Below are positions 1-12,834 of a stretch of DNA of 64,000 nucleotides, one piece after another. The stretch is from Eumeta japonica (Eukaryota; Arthropoda; Insecta; Lepidoptera; Psychidae). The position numbers and the translations under genes are program-made. Below the pieces are notes generated by a model, which saw nothing but the letters and a program-made list of their open reading frames with translations, had not been told where the DNA came from and did no database searches. The stretch is taken from the NCBI GenBank assembly GCA_005406025.1, contig BGZK01000001.1, positions 62,001 through 126,000 on the forward strand, written 5' to 3'. How positions within the stretch are numbered: the first letter of the stretch is position 1; every line of letters starts with the position of its first letter.

Positions 1-1440
1 GGGAGGTATCCTAACAAATATATATTTTCTTGAGACTTTATTCTACCATTTTGTCGGCGTGATTGATATTTACGCACATACCCATCGCTAGTTACAGCTC
101 TCTAGTACTAAGAGTCTCCTTGTTAAGCCGCGGACAGATGGACAGACAGATACACTCATTTAGATAGACATACGGACAAGGCGAAGACATATGACATATG
201 ACATATGACAAGGCGAAACCACAAGTGATGCTTTTTGACTAAATAACCCTAAAAATTAACGTTTTCACGTATTATAAACTAGTATCAGTACTCTTTTTGA
301 GATTCTACGCAAGTCCTAAGTCGTAAAACAGCCGATTATGGGCATTAAATTTTCCAAATATTTTAATAAGTTTTAAAAAAATGCATTCAAATTATTTAGT
401 CAAACTTCAATATAAAATTTAGATACTTAAACGAAAAATATTATCTTTTAATGGCTCTTTTATTCACCTAGACTTATCTTATGACACCGGAATGAATTCG
501 CGTTTTCGCTGAAGCGGTCGAAAAAACAATTTTAAAATTAAAACCTTATGCATAAATCAAAATACGCGTATATTCATGGTATTTATACGTTTTTTTTTAT
601 TCTATTCATTTTAAATCAAATATTATTTTATAATACTTTATCGGATATCCTTCTTGACTCTCCACAGTTATACCGCATTAGCATTTTTTGCATTTTTATC
701 TTCCCATAACTATTACCAACAATTGCCAATCGCAATTCAGAATTTTAATTAGTCTCGAAGCAGTAGGACATGGAATAGGCAATATTAGGGTTTGTACTTA
801 AGAATAACCAGAGAAAAAATGTTATAACAGACGGATAGACATACATACGTGATTTAGTGATTTAGCTTAGTGTATCATTCTTAGAGAATTTCAATTTTCC
901 ATACGGGGCTCAAAAACTTAAAAAACTTTTGAGACGATATTTTTTGCAAGCCAATATTATTTACTAAATCTGTTAAATTCTAAATACTTGTGAAATTGTC
1001 ATTCGTACTTGAGAAACTATTTATTCTTTTTAAACATAGTGAAACATTATTTACAAAATTGAATGACTTACAGCTTGCCGCGATACGTTAGAGAATGTGT
1101 ATATAACAATTGTATGTAACAATATATAACAATATACACGTTGTGTATATAACAATATCATTATATATAATATTGTTATATACACAATCAATGAACCTAG
1201 GATAAAAGTGACAAACTTTATATAATTACTTGTACAGTGTAGTCTTTTTTAAGATCATTTGTTGGTATCGTTTTAAGTAACTTAGCGATTGGTCAAATTT
1301 AGATATCGATTATTTAGAAAATCGAAGAAGCATTCTAACACTCGTAAGCGACATCTTTTGTGGAATAGCAAATTACATTCCAAATTATTCGCTCGTGAAG
1401 TATGAAAAAAAATATCATCGTTTAGCTTTCGACCAGCAAA
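1..1440. other. AT-rich sequence without a recognisable gene
   Basis: Non-coding and AT-rich. A short tandem repeat (acatatg, three copies, at about 186-207) is flanked on both sides by acaaggcgaa, and a perfect hairpin sits at 1,141-1,187. The cggacagatggacagacaga stretch near 131 resembles the simple runs inside the dispersed repeat described at 12.2 kb. It may be intron or upstream sequence of nompC. Confidence 0.5.
1141..1187. repeat. Perfect 18-bp inverted repeat (hairpin)
   Basis: Arms ttgtgtatataacaatat (1,141-1,158) and its exact complement (1,170-1,187) surround an 11-bp AT-rich centre. It lies inside a locally repetitive 'taacaatata' region, so slippage or template switching is a likely origin. 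Confidence 0.9.
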
Positions 1441-1489
1441 TAAAGTAGTTCGGGTGCTAAAACATTTTGAAAGATACCTCTCAAAGCGA

Positions 1490-2800
1490 AATAATTCTCA
1501 TCGCATATCACGTATTACTAGCTTTAGCCCGCGGCTCCGCCCGCGTGCACTACTTCTTCCAGCTTTTATATCGACCGATCACGCTATCCACCATAATCCC
1601 GATCGCGGTCTCGCTAGCGATTTCAATCAAATCGTCCCAGAGGAATGTATACTCTAACACCAAAAACACACGTATTGCCGATGAACTACAATTCTATTAT
1701 GAAAGAATCTCGCTTCCACTCTGGATTCTGATCCCGGTCTTGTTAGCGATTTCATTTCCAAGCCGGTGTTGATCCTCCCGTGAACGTTGTTGTGCCTAAT
1801 AATCAATAGGAATGAAAAAGAATGTGTTCTATGTTCGAGCGAGCCAAGTTGCCTGCGAAAGCGAGTCTTAAGTATATTTGATAAATAGGGCAACTAAGAA
1901 ACGAAGATATATAAGTATTCTCTAATTTAAAGGGTGGATTTCAGGAAAAGATTACTTAATCGGAATACGTTTGTATTTAAAAAAGGTAATCTAAATCAGG
2001 AATTCCGTTTAAATCAGAATAAATAACTGATCTGTAAAAAACTATTTACCGAAAAATTGATTTCTTGTATAATAAAAACCAAAGTACGTTTTGATGATTC
2101 CGCTACCGCTTTCATGGATATCATTTTATTTGGGATTCGGATAAAATTTTTTCAAGTAGATAATTGAGGCTCCGGATACAGGTTACAGGATACAATATAC
2201 CGGATACAGGCTACTTTTTATCCCAAACAAAAAGGTTTTGGTTTTAAGTTAGCGAAGCTTATTTTACTATATATTTTATTATTATCTAGTCTTATTATTT
2301 GTTTTTAATGTTTTTGTCGAAGTGAATATAGAACAGGTTCCATTCCTTCACATTTCCCAAGAAACTGATATTCAAAAAAGAAATTTACGGAAGCCAAACC
2401 GTGGCCAAAACGCCAGTCAAAAGTCTATTCAAACCCTAATTCGCAAAAAAATTAAATCACACCCTACAATAAATGTAGTTTTTGTAATAAAAAATTTTCC
2501 AATAACTACACCCATATCGATTTTTAAGTATATTTTCACATGCGAAGGGATTGATTTAAAAAAAATCTTGAAATACGTATTGTTCATTTATTTTTAGGAG
2601 TACTTTTACGAAGTTTCAAATCGCAATCTTTATTTATAATTGAAAACTTGAACCCCAATTTTACCCCTTTAGGGGTTAAATCATTTTCTTCCTTATTTCT
2701 TGTCCACATTCTAAAGAGAGCACTGGGCAAAATTTCAGCTTTTCAGATCCAAGGGCAAGCGCTGGGCATTGACGAGTCAGTGAGTCAGTCAGTATATATT
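1490..2800. repeat. Probable dispersed-repeat remnants
   Basis: The stretch near 1,528 (cccgcggctccgcccgcgtg) and the one near 2,650-2,795 (accccaattttacccctttagg, then ctgggcattgacgagtcagt) resemble sequence common at the ends of insect LINE/SINE-type repeats. Short open frames here have no recognisable protein. Boundaries are unclear. Confidence 0.4.
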
Positions 2801-3910
2801 TTTTATACGTTTATATAAAAGTGAATTGCGTCATTTAAATAGATGACTTTGCGTCATTAATTTATATGACGCATTGTTGTAAGACATTTGTCAAAGTTAT
2901 TATTCGTTGACGTTGCCTTATAAGATTGTTTAAAATTAAATATGTATATGTTATCTGTCGTTTTCTTTGCGATATCAGTTTATTATAATAATAATACATA
3001 AATGATGTATTATTTAGGAGATGGCGTATCTTTCCGATCCAGAAACAATTTAATCTGAAGAATACAATAAAAATAATTTTCATACCGAAACGTAAAAGTA
3101 CAGAAAATTCAACTCTGTGGTCATTGCTATAGGAATTTACATTTACTCTTAACGGATTCATTTATAATTTTTACTTTTCTATCTCTCTTTTCGTTTCTAC
3201 TTCTCTTTATTTGTATATAAGTCGCCATTTAGATCGTATTAATATTAGTCGTTCATAATATTTTATCTAGTTTTACGTAGAAGAAAAAAAAAAATGGGCG
3301 TATAGATCTTAAAGCTGTCTTCGTATCGCTTGAATTGTTGCTCTTTATTAATTTACGGTTTAAAATTATACAAGTCTATATTTCATTTATGAAAAAGGTT
3401 TCATCAAAACCGCCTTCGTATTAGTGCCTACATACGAACTCGGCGTTGTTATATGCCTTATTATAGGTATCCAAGTTAAACTGTAATATAAGACGATGTA
3501 AACGGCGGGTAGTAGTGTAGGTGTACAAGCGGTGAGCGGGTGGAAGGGGGTGAACGCACAAAGAAAACAGTGCGCCTGCCACGGAAAACAATCGTTGGAA
3601 AAAGATATATACGATGTCACGATCTCGCGATAAATCGCGCGACACGGTATAATAATCCAGAAACCGAATATTGCAATAACAAAATCTCGAAAGCTTCACT
3701 GTACACAGGTTACATGGATCGAATCACGTGTCCGAAGAGAACTCCCCTAAATTGAACACCTATATAAGACCAAAATATATATTTCATCGGTACTAGACTT
3801 TGTAATAATAAAAAACATTATTAGGTTAATAAATTTGAAATGATTATGTTTGCATTCTCTTTACATCACCTAAGAATATTCACCACACTCTTATAGAAAA
3901 CAGATGTAAA
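2800..3910. other. No gene seen
   Basis: AT-rich; open frames on both strands are short and low in complexity, and no motif or splice-linked coding pattern was found. Confidence 0.4.
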
Positions 3911-4125
3911 GTGCCAGCTTCCGCTTGCACATTCATAAGCATGAGTTCTGATGGCTCACTGCGACCTCTATGCCCCATTCCTCCTTCATCGCCCTACTCC
4001 ACTCTCCATCAGCCCTTTGACCCCTCTACCAAATATCCTACTTCAACCCAAGAGGCCGGCAACGCACTGGTGACTCCTCTGAGGTTGCAAGTGATCACCT
4101 ATAACCTCTGGCGGTTCACATATTC
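3911..4125 (+). repeat. Lepidopteran-type short dispersed repeat
   Basis: Contains aggccggcaacgcactggtg and actcctctgaggttgcaagtg near 4,051-4,095, a module I recognise as frequent in moth and butterfly DNA. A related, more degraded copy (caggcaaagcaccggtggct) lies near 34,093-34,130 after similar upstream text (cattcctaaaaaagatg). Assignment to a named family needs a repeat library. Confidence 0.5.
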
Positions 4126-4164
4126 GTTGACCCGTCGAAAGTTCTATATAAAAACAAAATAAAA

Positions 4165-7100
4165 ACTGTATGCATATTCTGCATTCTAGAGACACTTTTA
4201 CTAAGGTATTATGTGTGAATTGTTTTGTCAGTCTGACATCATTCGACCACTGCAGAACCAAGGCACACTCCTCTCACAATCTTATCATATCAGGTTCAGG
4301 GGAATATGAACATTAAACTCTACGCTAGCTCGATGTGGGCCTAGTTGCTGTAATGCTATTAACAATCGTTCTCCCGTACACATATCGAGTGGTTTCATGC
4401 GATTTATGTTTGAGACTTATCGGTTCATCGCCCGCAGTCAGGAGTTGGACCCAGAACTCAGAACCTTCTGATCACCGGTCATGTGTGTATAGTCAAATAA
4501 TAATATAACGAAACTTCGATGTTGAAATGCCAAAGAGTAGGAACAAAACTAAATGATCGTTGAAAGGAAAGTTTATGCACGTGACCAAAGTCGTTACTTT
4601 TACTAGTTTTACATTAAATAGATATTTTAAATGCGATCAAGCTCGTGTTAAAAGTGCGAAAATGTTAGTTTGGCGTGTTTTAACCGATCATAACATGAAA
4701 TACACGGATGCGAAATTAAGCCTCTATATGACATTCACATAGACTAATAGAACCTTAATTACCATAAATCACAAACACTACGTTCTATTTTTGTACACCT
4801 ATAGCATGAATAGCTTTGTTTATGAATCTCATTAAACACCGCGAGAACGCGGTTACGGGCACAATCAGACCCATTACACATTTGACACGATATCTGCGAT
4901 GTCGCTGCGATACGGTAGGGCGACGTTAACGCCGCAGCTGTAGATGATGGCTCTAATAGAAATATGGGACTTTATTAAAACACAGAGTGTTCTACTTTTA
5001 ACCTAACACATAAAACCTGTCTTCTACATTACATTGAAAATATTTACAAGATTACGTCTATAAAGAATTAATTATACGTTTTGGGTAATGGAAAATATAT
5101 TTAGAAATGTCGGTGTGTTTTTTATCAATACTGCGAAACCTATAATACATACTGTTTTATGTCAACGACTAAAAAAAGTTTTTAAATGTGTTTCATTTAC
5201 AAAACTACCGCTGCTTATATTATTTCTTATAAACATAAATGTAATCCCAACTTCTAATATATTTTCAACGCTTCGTTTTGTATCTCACACAAAACGAACA
5301 TCATGATATTAGAGACCATCCATAAAATACGTTCGCAAAGGGGTATTAGCATTGTTTCTTTTGTGTAATGGACATGAAAAGGAAGATGTAAAGTAAACGT
5401 GACGTTTGCAATTCATCAACTTTATTTATTTTTCTAACTCTTTAATTCACTTGTTTAATTTATACATTACAATATTTTAGGCATATATTTGTTTATTTCA
5501 AATATTATTAAAATGATAAATATTTTGCTATATTAATATTTGTATGCATTTGTATTTGTAATAGCAAGGAGGGGATAATAGCTTTTGTGAGATTATTAAA
5601 CGGGTTGCAGAAAATGTAAGGCAGCGCGATGAAGGGGCGTGATGATACAAAAAGTGGAAATTTATAGTGACGTATTCTGTAAACGGCCGCTTATAAACAA
5701 TAAGAAAATTGCAAATCTTAACCATTACGTTTGATTCGTAGAACAGGCAGTAGCTATCGCAAACCCCGCCCATCGCGGTGTGTAAGCTGCCTTACGCGAT
5801 CAACCAACGGCCGATGTTGCGCGCCACCCCCGCCAGCCGCTGAAACGGTGCCAGACGTGCGACGGCGGTGTTTAAATTACCTTACGTTTTAATAACCTTA
5901 TTTTCGCTCCACGGCTTCGGAACAGCGATTAAACCGCCACGCCACAAAAACCACTTCTGAGGGCCTCTAGCGTTGAAACTTTAAGATTTAAATTAGGATG
6001 GGGGCTATAAAGCTGTCCTGTTGTTGATTTTATCTAGCTGTCGATGTTTAAAATGTCGATGTAAAAAAAAGACGATTTGGAGAAACTGGTACCGCCAATA
6101 AAAATATATTTGAATTCACGTTCGTAATAAAAACTAATTTCGTGAGAATCGTCGGTAGGATGATGTGCCCGTTTAAAATGTTACTTCTTCGTATTCAAAC
6201 TTAAAAAGTCAAATCTTTGCCCTTCAGGACAGCGACATAGAGTGGAGAACTTGGAATTTGCTTGGATTTATAAGGAAACTGCTTCTGAATTAGTATAATC
6301 ATAATTGTCAAATACAGAGAAGCTTCCTCTTTGCCAGTCAATAATTTTGTACATGAACCTTTCAATTCCATATTGTGTCGCAACTTGGTGATAAGCGCCA
6401 ATATCCAACGTGTGCTTTACTGATAATCCCTCGTACGGTGTCAATAAGAATGCTTTGCTAAATGTAGCAAGACACCTTTAGTTGGTATAAGTTCTGGAAA
6501 GTCACTACAGTATCGTGCAATTGCTGTCTCTTATTTAACATGCCAAGTTAAAATTTTTGTTTATTAGAAAAAATATAAGTTGATGTCACAAACGTAAATT
6601 TAAACTAATGTTTGAGCACACGGCATAAATGGAACAACACGATTTTAATAAAAAAAAATGAGTAACAATCTTATATAAAATTTATGTGCAATTTAAATTT
6701 TAAAAAGAAACTTTTTCCGTGGAATCTTCAACGAAAGAAGTTTTATTTAAAAAACTGAAACCTGACGTCATTTTTCCTACATATCAGGGCGATTATCTGC
6801 CACATCAGGTTGTAGGCTTTCATCATGTGTCTATACTTCTTTCTGAGCTTTTCATCAAAAGATCGAAAAACGACTTTTTATGTCTCTTTCGAAAAAAACT
6901 ATGGAAATACTAAGACTATTTAACATTCACCAACTTTCAGTGTTTAAATTCAAAGTTTAAAATCAATTAATTATCAGGAGTTTTATAACCTAACCTAACT
7001 TAAGCTGTATACGCTGCATGTAACGATGACAACATGTATTAATTTATACAGTGTGATGACCGAATTCCATTTTGAAAATTAGGATTTTTTTTATTAAGAC

Positions 7101-9590
7101 GAATCAAAATTTCGGACATAGCTGAAAGGTTTAATTTTAAAAAGTTCAAGTAACACAAGTAACGTCCGTAAATTGAACATTTTGAATCGCATCACCGACG
7201 TCCATTCTGTCGGCTAATAAAATTGCTAGCAAAGTGCGGTCGTTTATGATATTACAATTTAAATCAAATAGTGTTTTTCAAGAACAATCATTTTTTTATT
7301 TCACTTGGAATTTTCTCTTCACTTGAATCATGAAAAGTATATTCTCTTTATAATGAACTACGCATGTAATATTTCAGTTCACCTTATTTTTTCCATAACC
7401 ATCGGTTTCTATTTAAAAATGATACCCGTGTAGTCAACGCTTTGCTTACGAATCAGACCGATGAGTATTCTAAAGTACAACGCAAGAAACTCAGCCGCTC
7501 CGAATTACCTGCAAATGATGCAATGCGCAGGTATAATGCTCTCCGACCCTTCATGCTTCTCCCCCGCGTTCTTGTTTGTCACCATTGCGACGCTCCCGTA
7601 ACTAAGTTCACAGCGGCAGAGTTTCGTACGTTGTACTGTACTTGTCTAAATAGATAAGTAACATCAATCGCTAACAGCCCTCAACCCACACCAACGCTTA
7701 AGGTCTGTCAACATACAAACTCTAAATCTAACATTAGATTGTGGAAAATTGTACCTCTAGAGGAATGTGTTAGGATCCTAACATAATTTACTACATGCTA
7801 TGTACGTCGCAATCGCAAAGTTTTCATTTTGAATACTTTATACTAATATTTCTTGTTGTTCTTATTACAATAAATTGTGCTAATAACAAATTCAGATAAT
7901 ATTGTATTATTTATAATGTCCTTATCATATAATAATAATAAAAAATGTGTCCTACATAATCTATGAGTCTCCTGTTATCACAATTGCTTGAAAAAAATGT
8001 TCACTCTTCAATTCCCTGAAGTGTGCGACCCCATTGTCTATTATAGTGTTCGTTTCGAGGGCATTAACTTGGAAAAGAAAAACGAAATCCTTGTGAAGAT
8101 TAACGATCGCTTAATCTCTGAACTTCCCAATGTCAACGGCTGCATCTGTCCCTTTCGCATTCGACTACGTTCGTATAGAACAGAACGGGACGGGTAGCTG
8201 GTCGAGACCCGTGACCATGGTTCGTGCCCGAATCGGCATCCGCTTCCGGCGGGAAAAATAATTTCTCCAATCTTGGCCTAGATTTTTTTACTCGTGGAAA
8301 TGGTCAAGCGTGAATACGGAGTACGTCGAGTTATTGGGTCTATAGCAGACCAATCTACTTATTACTTTATTTTGATATTTAATGTGCACAATTACGTTTA
8401 TGAGCTCATTAATGTTTTTTAATTTTCCATTAATATTATATGCAAATCACCTTTGAAAATTAAAAAGAGTTTAATAAATACTAAATTTCAATTCGCAATA
8501 TTTCAATAATTGTTTAATTTCTTTTACTGATCCGTAGCAACAGACACGTACTATAATTTTTTGTTTTGTCGATTTAAAATATGTTTTTTTAATAATATAA
8601 TTAAACCAAGTTGATATGGCGTTAAAAGACCCCAAAGGGAAAAAACCAACTCGCGCAAAAATCGCATACTAAACAGTCACTACTAACGTACTATCACTTA
8701 CACGATTCATGGCGATTTCGTCATATTCAATACGGAACACTGAAATAGCAAATAAAAATATATATAGAATGAGGGTATTGTTGTTTTCTGTGTCAAGGGT
8801 AGAGGGCGGTCAAGCGTTTTGCGTGTAACTACGAGGGAAGAACCGGCCAGCCCGAACAATCGATGGATACCAGCGACCTTGGGCCTACCGCAAAATCCTT
8901 GGGCACTCCGCTCACAGCTATTAACCCTCTAAAAAGAAATCGGCCGCTGATAAGCCAGCAGCATCTGAGCTGTTGTAACGAATCAGTTGTAGATGTCGCG
9001 TCGCTCGTATAAGGACTGAACGTAGTACGTTTTCATTTATAAACGAATTTAGTTACATTAACGGGATATGCATATATTTCATCGTGATTAACAGATATGC
9101 TTTATAAAACATAGGTGTAATGGCGAGTTATGTTCCCTTTTGAAATTGCAAAAACGTATTCACGTTTTTACCATTTAAATCCGAACAAATTGAACAGTAG
9201 ATCATTATTCGTCTTCTTGTGAATACTTCACAAAAAAAAATATTAAACATATGTACGTCAGATTTTGCATACAAGAAGGTCACGCCTCTTGTGGTGGTCT
9301 ATTGCATACAACAATAAAAGGTTGTTTGCGTATTTATTTGTGTTTTTAAGCGAAAACATTAGAAACGACAACCTAATATTTTTCACAAATTTAATGTATT
9401 TGTGGCCAAAAGTATGTTATGCCTTGAAATGTCAAACTTATAAACACATGCATGTGATTTTGGTCAAAATATAGATTTCATATCAAATCAAGATATTCTC
9501 TATTTGCTTTTCCTTTACTAAAACTATTGAATGAACCAATATGGCATAGCCCCTGTGTCCATTTCTGATCGCCATCTCGAATACTAATTA
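4165..9590. other. No gene seen; possible GC-rich patches
   Basis: Mostly AT-rich non-coding DNA. GC-richer patches lie at about 5,750-5,960, 7,440-7,650, 7,990-8,270 and 8,800-8,990, with open frames up to about 70 codons but no family I recognise. Two and a half CCTAA units (aacctaacctaact) near 6,988 recall the insect telomere repeat but are too few to matter. Confidence 0.4.
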
Positions 9591-9594
9591 TATT

Positions 9595-9745
9595 TATCGA
9601 AATATAAAACGGGATCGGAACGAGAACGATATCGGGAACGACATCGGACCCGATAAATATTACGACCGGGATCGAAACTGGAATCAACATTCAAATTGGA
9701 ATTCAAAGTGAAACGAGTATTGGAACCCATTGTAGAATTGCATCA
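9595..9745 (+). repeat. Degenerate GATCG-rich hexamer repeat, island 1
   Basis: Runs such as gggatcggaacgagaacgat and atcgggaacgacatcggacc repeat the pattern RRATCG/GGAACG with many substitutions. Two more islands of similar composition occur at 33.6 kb (complementary strand) and 48.4 kb. Confidence 0.6.
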
Positions 9746-10559
9746 CGCCTATAGTAAGAACGAGATGACAACTGTTATCGAAACTTAAAGCTCAAAAAAG
9801 AGCGGGGCTGGTATTTAAACCAGAAACGCCGTGATCGGGATTGGAAGTACGAGCATATATATGTATATGTATATACATATATGCTTATCAACTTTTCACA
9901 AGGTGATAATATCAATTGGAATTGAAGATAAAAGACATGACGAAAAGAATAAATAAGTTAAATTATACATTTTAGCAAACGCCCTAATCACTTATACGAA
10001 ATTGTTTCAACAACTGAAAGAATAGAAGATAATACCAAGTAAAGCGAAAAACCGCATTTTTAAAATCCATTCTTTTCAAATGTTGTTGAAAACCGTTGTA
10101 AAGCCCACCGTTGTGGACACGACGGTCTAAAAAGAAAACTGGACAGAAAACTGTTGATAGAAAACTGGAACAAACCGTTAAAAATATGAAGACCATAGAA
10201 ACTGTCTTACTCTTGAATTCAAAATTAATTGGTATGTTTCGAGTTTGTCGATCTTTCGAAATCTTAGTTCACAACAATCATGCTACATTGAGAAGACTTA
10301 TACTGCGATAATAAAATGAATAGAACAATATCGACCCTTTACATAGAATCTTGGCACATGTCTGTATAATCTCATCAATTCTTCTGATATTTTCAACAAA
10401 AACTTCTGTTGAATTAATAATCTCTTTATTTTACATACTTAATGAGCAATTGATATAAAGTATTTGGTAAGTGACATCTACTTTTATGACGGTTCTGTAC
10501 GCATTATGTACACATCCAGATTTTGGAAGTACAACTTCTAATATATATGTCTGATTTGC

Positions 10560-10690
10560 ATGGCATGTTTGTCGTGTGCGGGGAAGAGAGGTTTGCGTGC
10601 GCGTGTTGCGGGCGTAGGCGTGTATGTGTAGAAGGCGGTGTTTGTTTGCGTGGGTGTGTGTGTGTATGCGCATTTGTAGAAGTCAAAATT
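10560..10690. repeat. GT/GC-rich low-complexity tract
   Basis: Purine-pyrimidine alternating sequence dominated by TG and GCG dinucleotides (for example gcgtgggtgtgtgtgtgtat). It generates spurious open frames on both strands. Confidence 0.7.
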
Positions 10691-10909
10691 ATATTCTTAC
10701 GTGGCATAACCATTTTACATCATCGGCGAGGTATAATTATTGGTTTAGATTGTTTTTTCTTAACATAGCATATCGGAATATATATTGCCAACATAAAAAA
10801 ATATTACTTACTAATGGAATTACAGTGTGCCTTAATCACGTTAAAAACCACATTTGTATTTTGATTGGTTAACTTTTTACTTTTTTATTGATATTATTAG
10901 ATGTATATG

Positions 10910-10912
<3 letters not shown>

Positions 10913-10957
<45 letters not shown>
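10913..10957. repeat. (TA)n microsatellite
   Basis: An almost pure TA run of about 20 units. A second, shorter TA tract is at 54,099-54,127. Confidence 0.95.
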
Positions 10958-10958
<1 letters not shown>

Positions 10959-12169
10959 AATAAGCATTTGTTTTTAATTTTCAGTCCTATGCAGTACAAA
11001 TAAAAGAATGATCATGTCCAGCTTAATATTACAGCGTAACACGCTATATTATGACTAACATTTTGATACTTATATACCCAAAAACGTGACAGTGCGCTGT
11101 GACTGCACGGCGTGACGCATCCAATTGACTTACCTCCAAAATTTTTCAAAGGGCATTAAACATTTATTAGTAATGTCAGTTATTCATCTCACAGGTTCCA
11201 ATCGAAATATATTTCTGTAATAGTTTTAAATATTGTTTTTCTTATTCGCAATATCAATAAACGCGAAATGGATATATACCCAAACAATTTACAAACACGA
11301 CACGACACCGGTGTTGCCACGTTTGAGAAAAATCAATAGCCCCGCCATTCCGCGGCTGTGGCTTAAAGCAGTGTAACGGCACGTGCGTACGGGAACAATC
11401 TTGTAGCCTTTGATTCTAAACGCGGCCCGTTAAATCATTCACTGTACGTATGAAGTCAAATGAATTATGTATGCTTTTCCCCTGAATTCGGGGAATTTTT
11501 CGTATGCGAAATGACTTGGGGGAATTTTTTCCGCATCAGCGAAGCGGAAATTAAGCGTTAGAATGCTAATAAGCCGCATTTAAACTGGTAATGACCTGTT
11601 ATACGATGAAACGGAAAGTCGTGTATAAGTTGATGCTTATATTTTGCACAACGTTAGCAAAGTTGGTAGATGGGTGGACCCTATGTATGCGTACTATTAT
11701 ACTAACACTACTACTGTATCAACTACTACTATACCTAATTTGCTATCGATATGCAGTATAATAGATAGGTATGTGATTGTGTGTGTGTGGATGCGTGCAT
11801 GCGTGCTTACGTGCATGCGTGTTTGAAAAAAAGCAAATCAGTTTGTCTACTCAAATTAAAATAAAACGAATCAAATGCTTAAGAGTTAATTTTTTTTCTA
11901 GTACAGTATAATAAATGAATAGAACCAATCTATTCGGAGTCTTAACTGAAATAAATTTAAATGAAACGTACGTACTATAATTAAAGAATGATGCGTACTG
12001 ATATTTTAAATCCTAAATATTTTTTTTTTTTAATATCTCGTTTGATTGATACTTTTAATTACAATTATCGCAAATAGAAAATGTTAAATAGTAGTGAGAT
12101 TAGATTCCATTCTATAATTATACGAAACAATGTTACATTTACAAAATAAAAAACAAGTAGCTATTCTTT

Positions 12170-12760
12170 ACCTCTTTAGGGTTCCGAGGCAAAATGGCAA
12201 AAACCCTTATAGTTTCCTCATGTCCATCTGTCCATCTGTCCGTATGTCATAGGCATTTTACTCAAAAACTACAAAATGTATATTGATGAAATTCGGAATG
12301 TACGCGTCTTGTGTAAACCGCTACTTACTTTGATAGTTGAATAACAAAAATAAATATTTCTAGGGGGGCACTCCATACAGGTAGTAGAAACTGAAAAAAA
12401 TGTTTTTCAGAAAATATCAACGTGTAGCACAAAAAGTCTTAAAATTTTCTAAGCTTTTTTTTTTTATTAAGTGAATGTTTTCCAAAATAATCGTTTCGAA
12501 AGTAGCAGAAATTATGTCCCCCTTTCTACTTTTAAGCTGGATGTCCAAAAAATAAGAAAAAAATGGCAAAGGTAACGCTTAATAAATACTTTTCAACGAA
12601 AATTATTTTTATCATAATCGGAACCCATTTTTGAGGTAATGCCAAAAAACTGCGTTTCTCAACAAATGGACGTAAGTGCCATAAAAATACGTTCTTTTGC
12701 TGATGCATTTTAGTTTACACTAGTTTTAGAGTCATAGTCGATGATGCATGAAATAGGACA
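12170..12760 (-). repeat. Dispersed repeat family R, copy 1
   Basis: Matches, as the reverse complement, the copies at 46.35 and 60.65 kb: shared segments include the tagtttacactagttt end, the 'gtgccat..atacgttcttttgctgatgca' block, aacgaaaattattttt, and a simple gtccatctgtccgt run next to aaaacccttatag. Non-coding; I cannot name the family. The divergence suggests old copies. Confidence 0.75.
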
Positions 12761-12834
12761 CCTCAGCACTACGTTTTCGATACGTTTTGCAATTCATTTA
12801 AAAAAACTTCTTTATATGAAACCCCCATATTGTA

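Noticed and set aside
186..207. CRISPR-like or regulatory array of acatatg repeats
   Set aside because: Three contiguous 7-bp units without spacers; simple tandem repeat.
6985..7005. Telomere-like CCTAA repeats
   Set aside because: Only about two and a half units; too few to mean an interstitial telomere.
7988..8197. A 69-codon frame with protein-like composition (MKKMFTLQFPEVCDPIVYYS...)
   Set aside because: No family recognised, no splice partners, and length within chance expectation.
8863..9010. A 49-codon frame starting MDTSDLGPTAKSLGTPL as the missing nompC N-terminus
   Set aside because: No resemblance to known NompC N-termini and no suitable donor linking it to the exon at 19,304.
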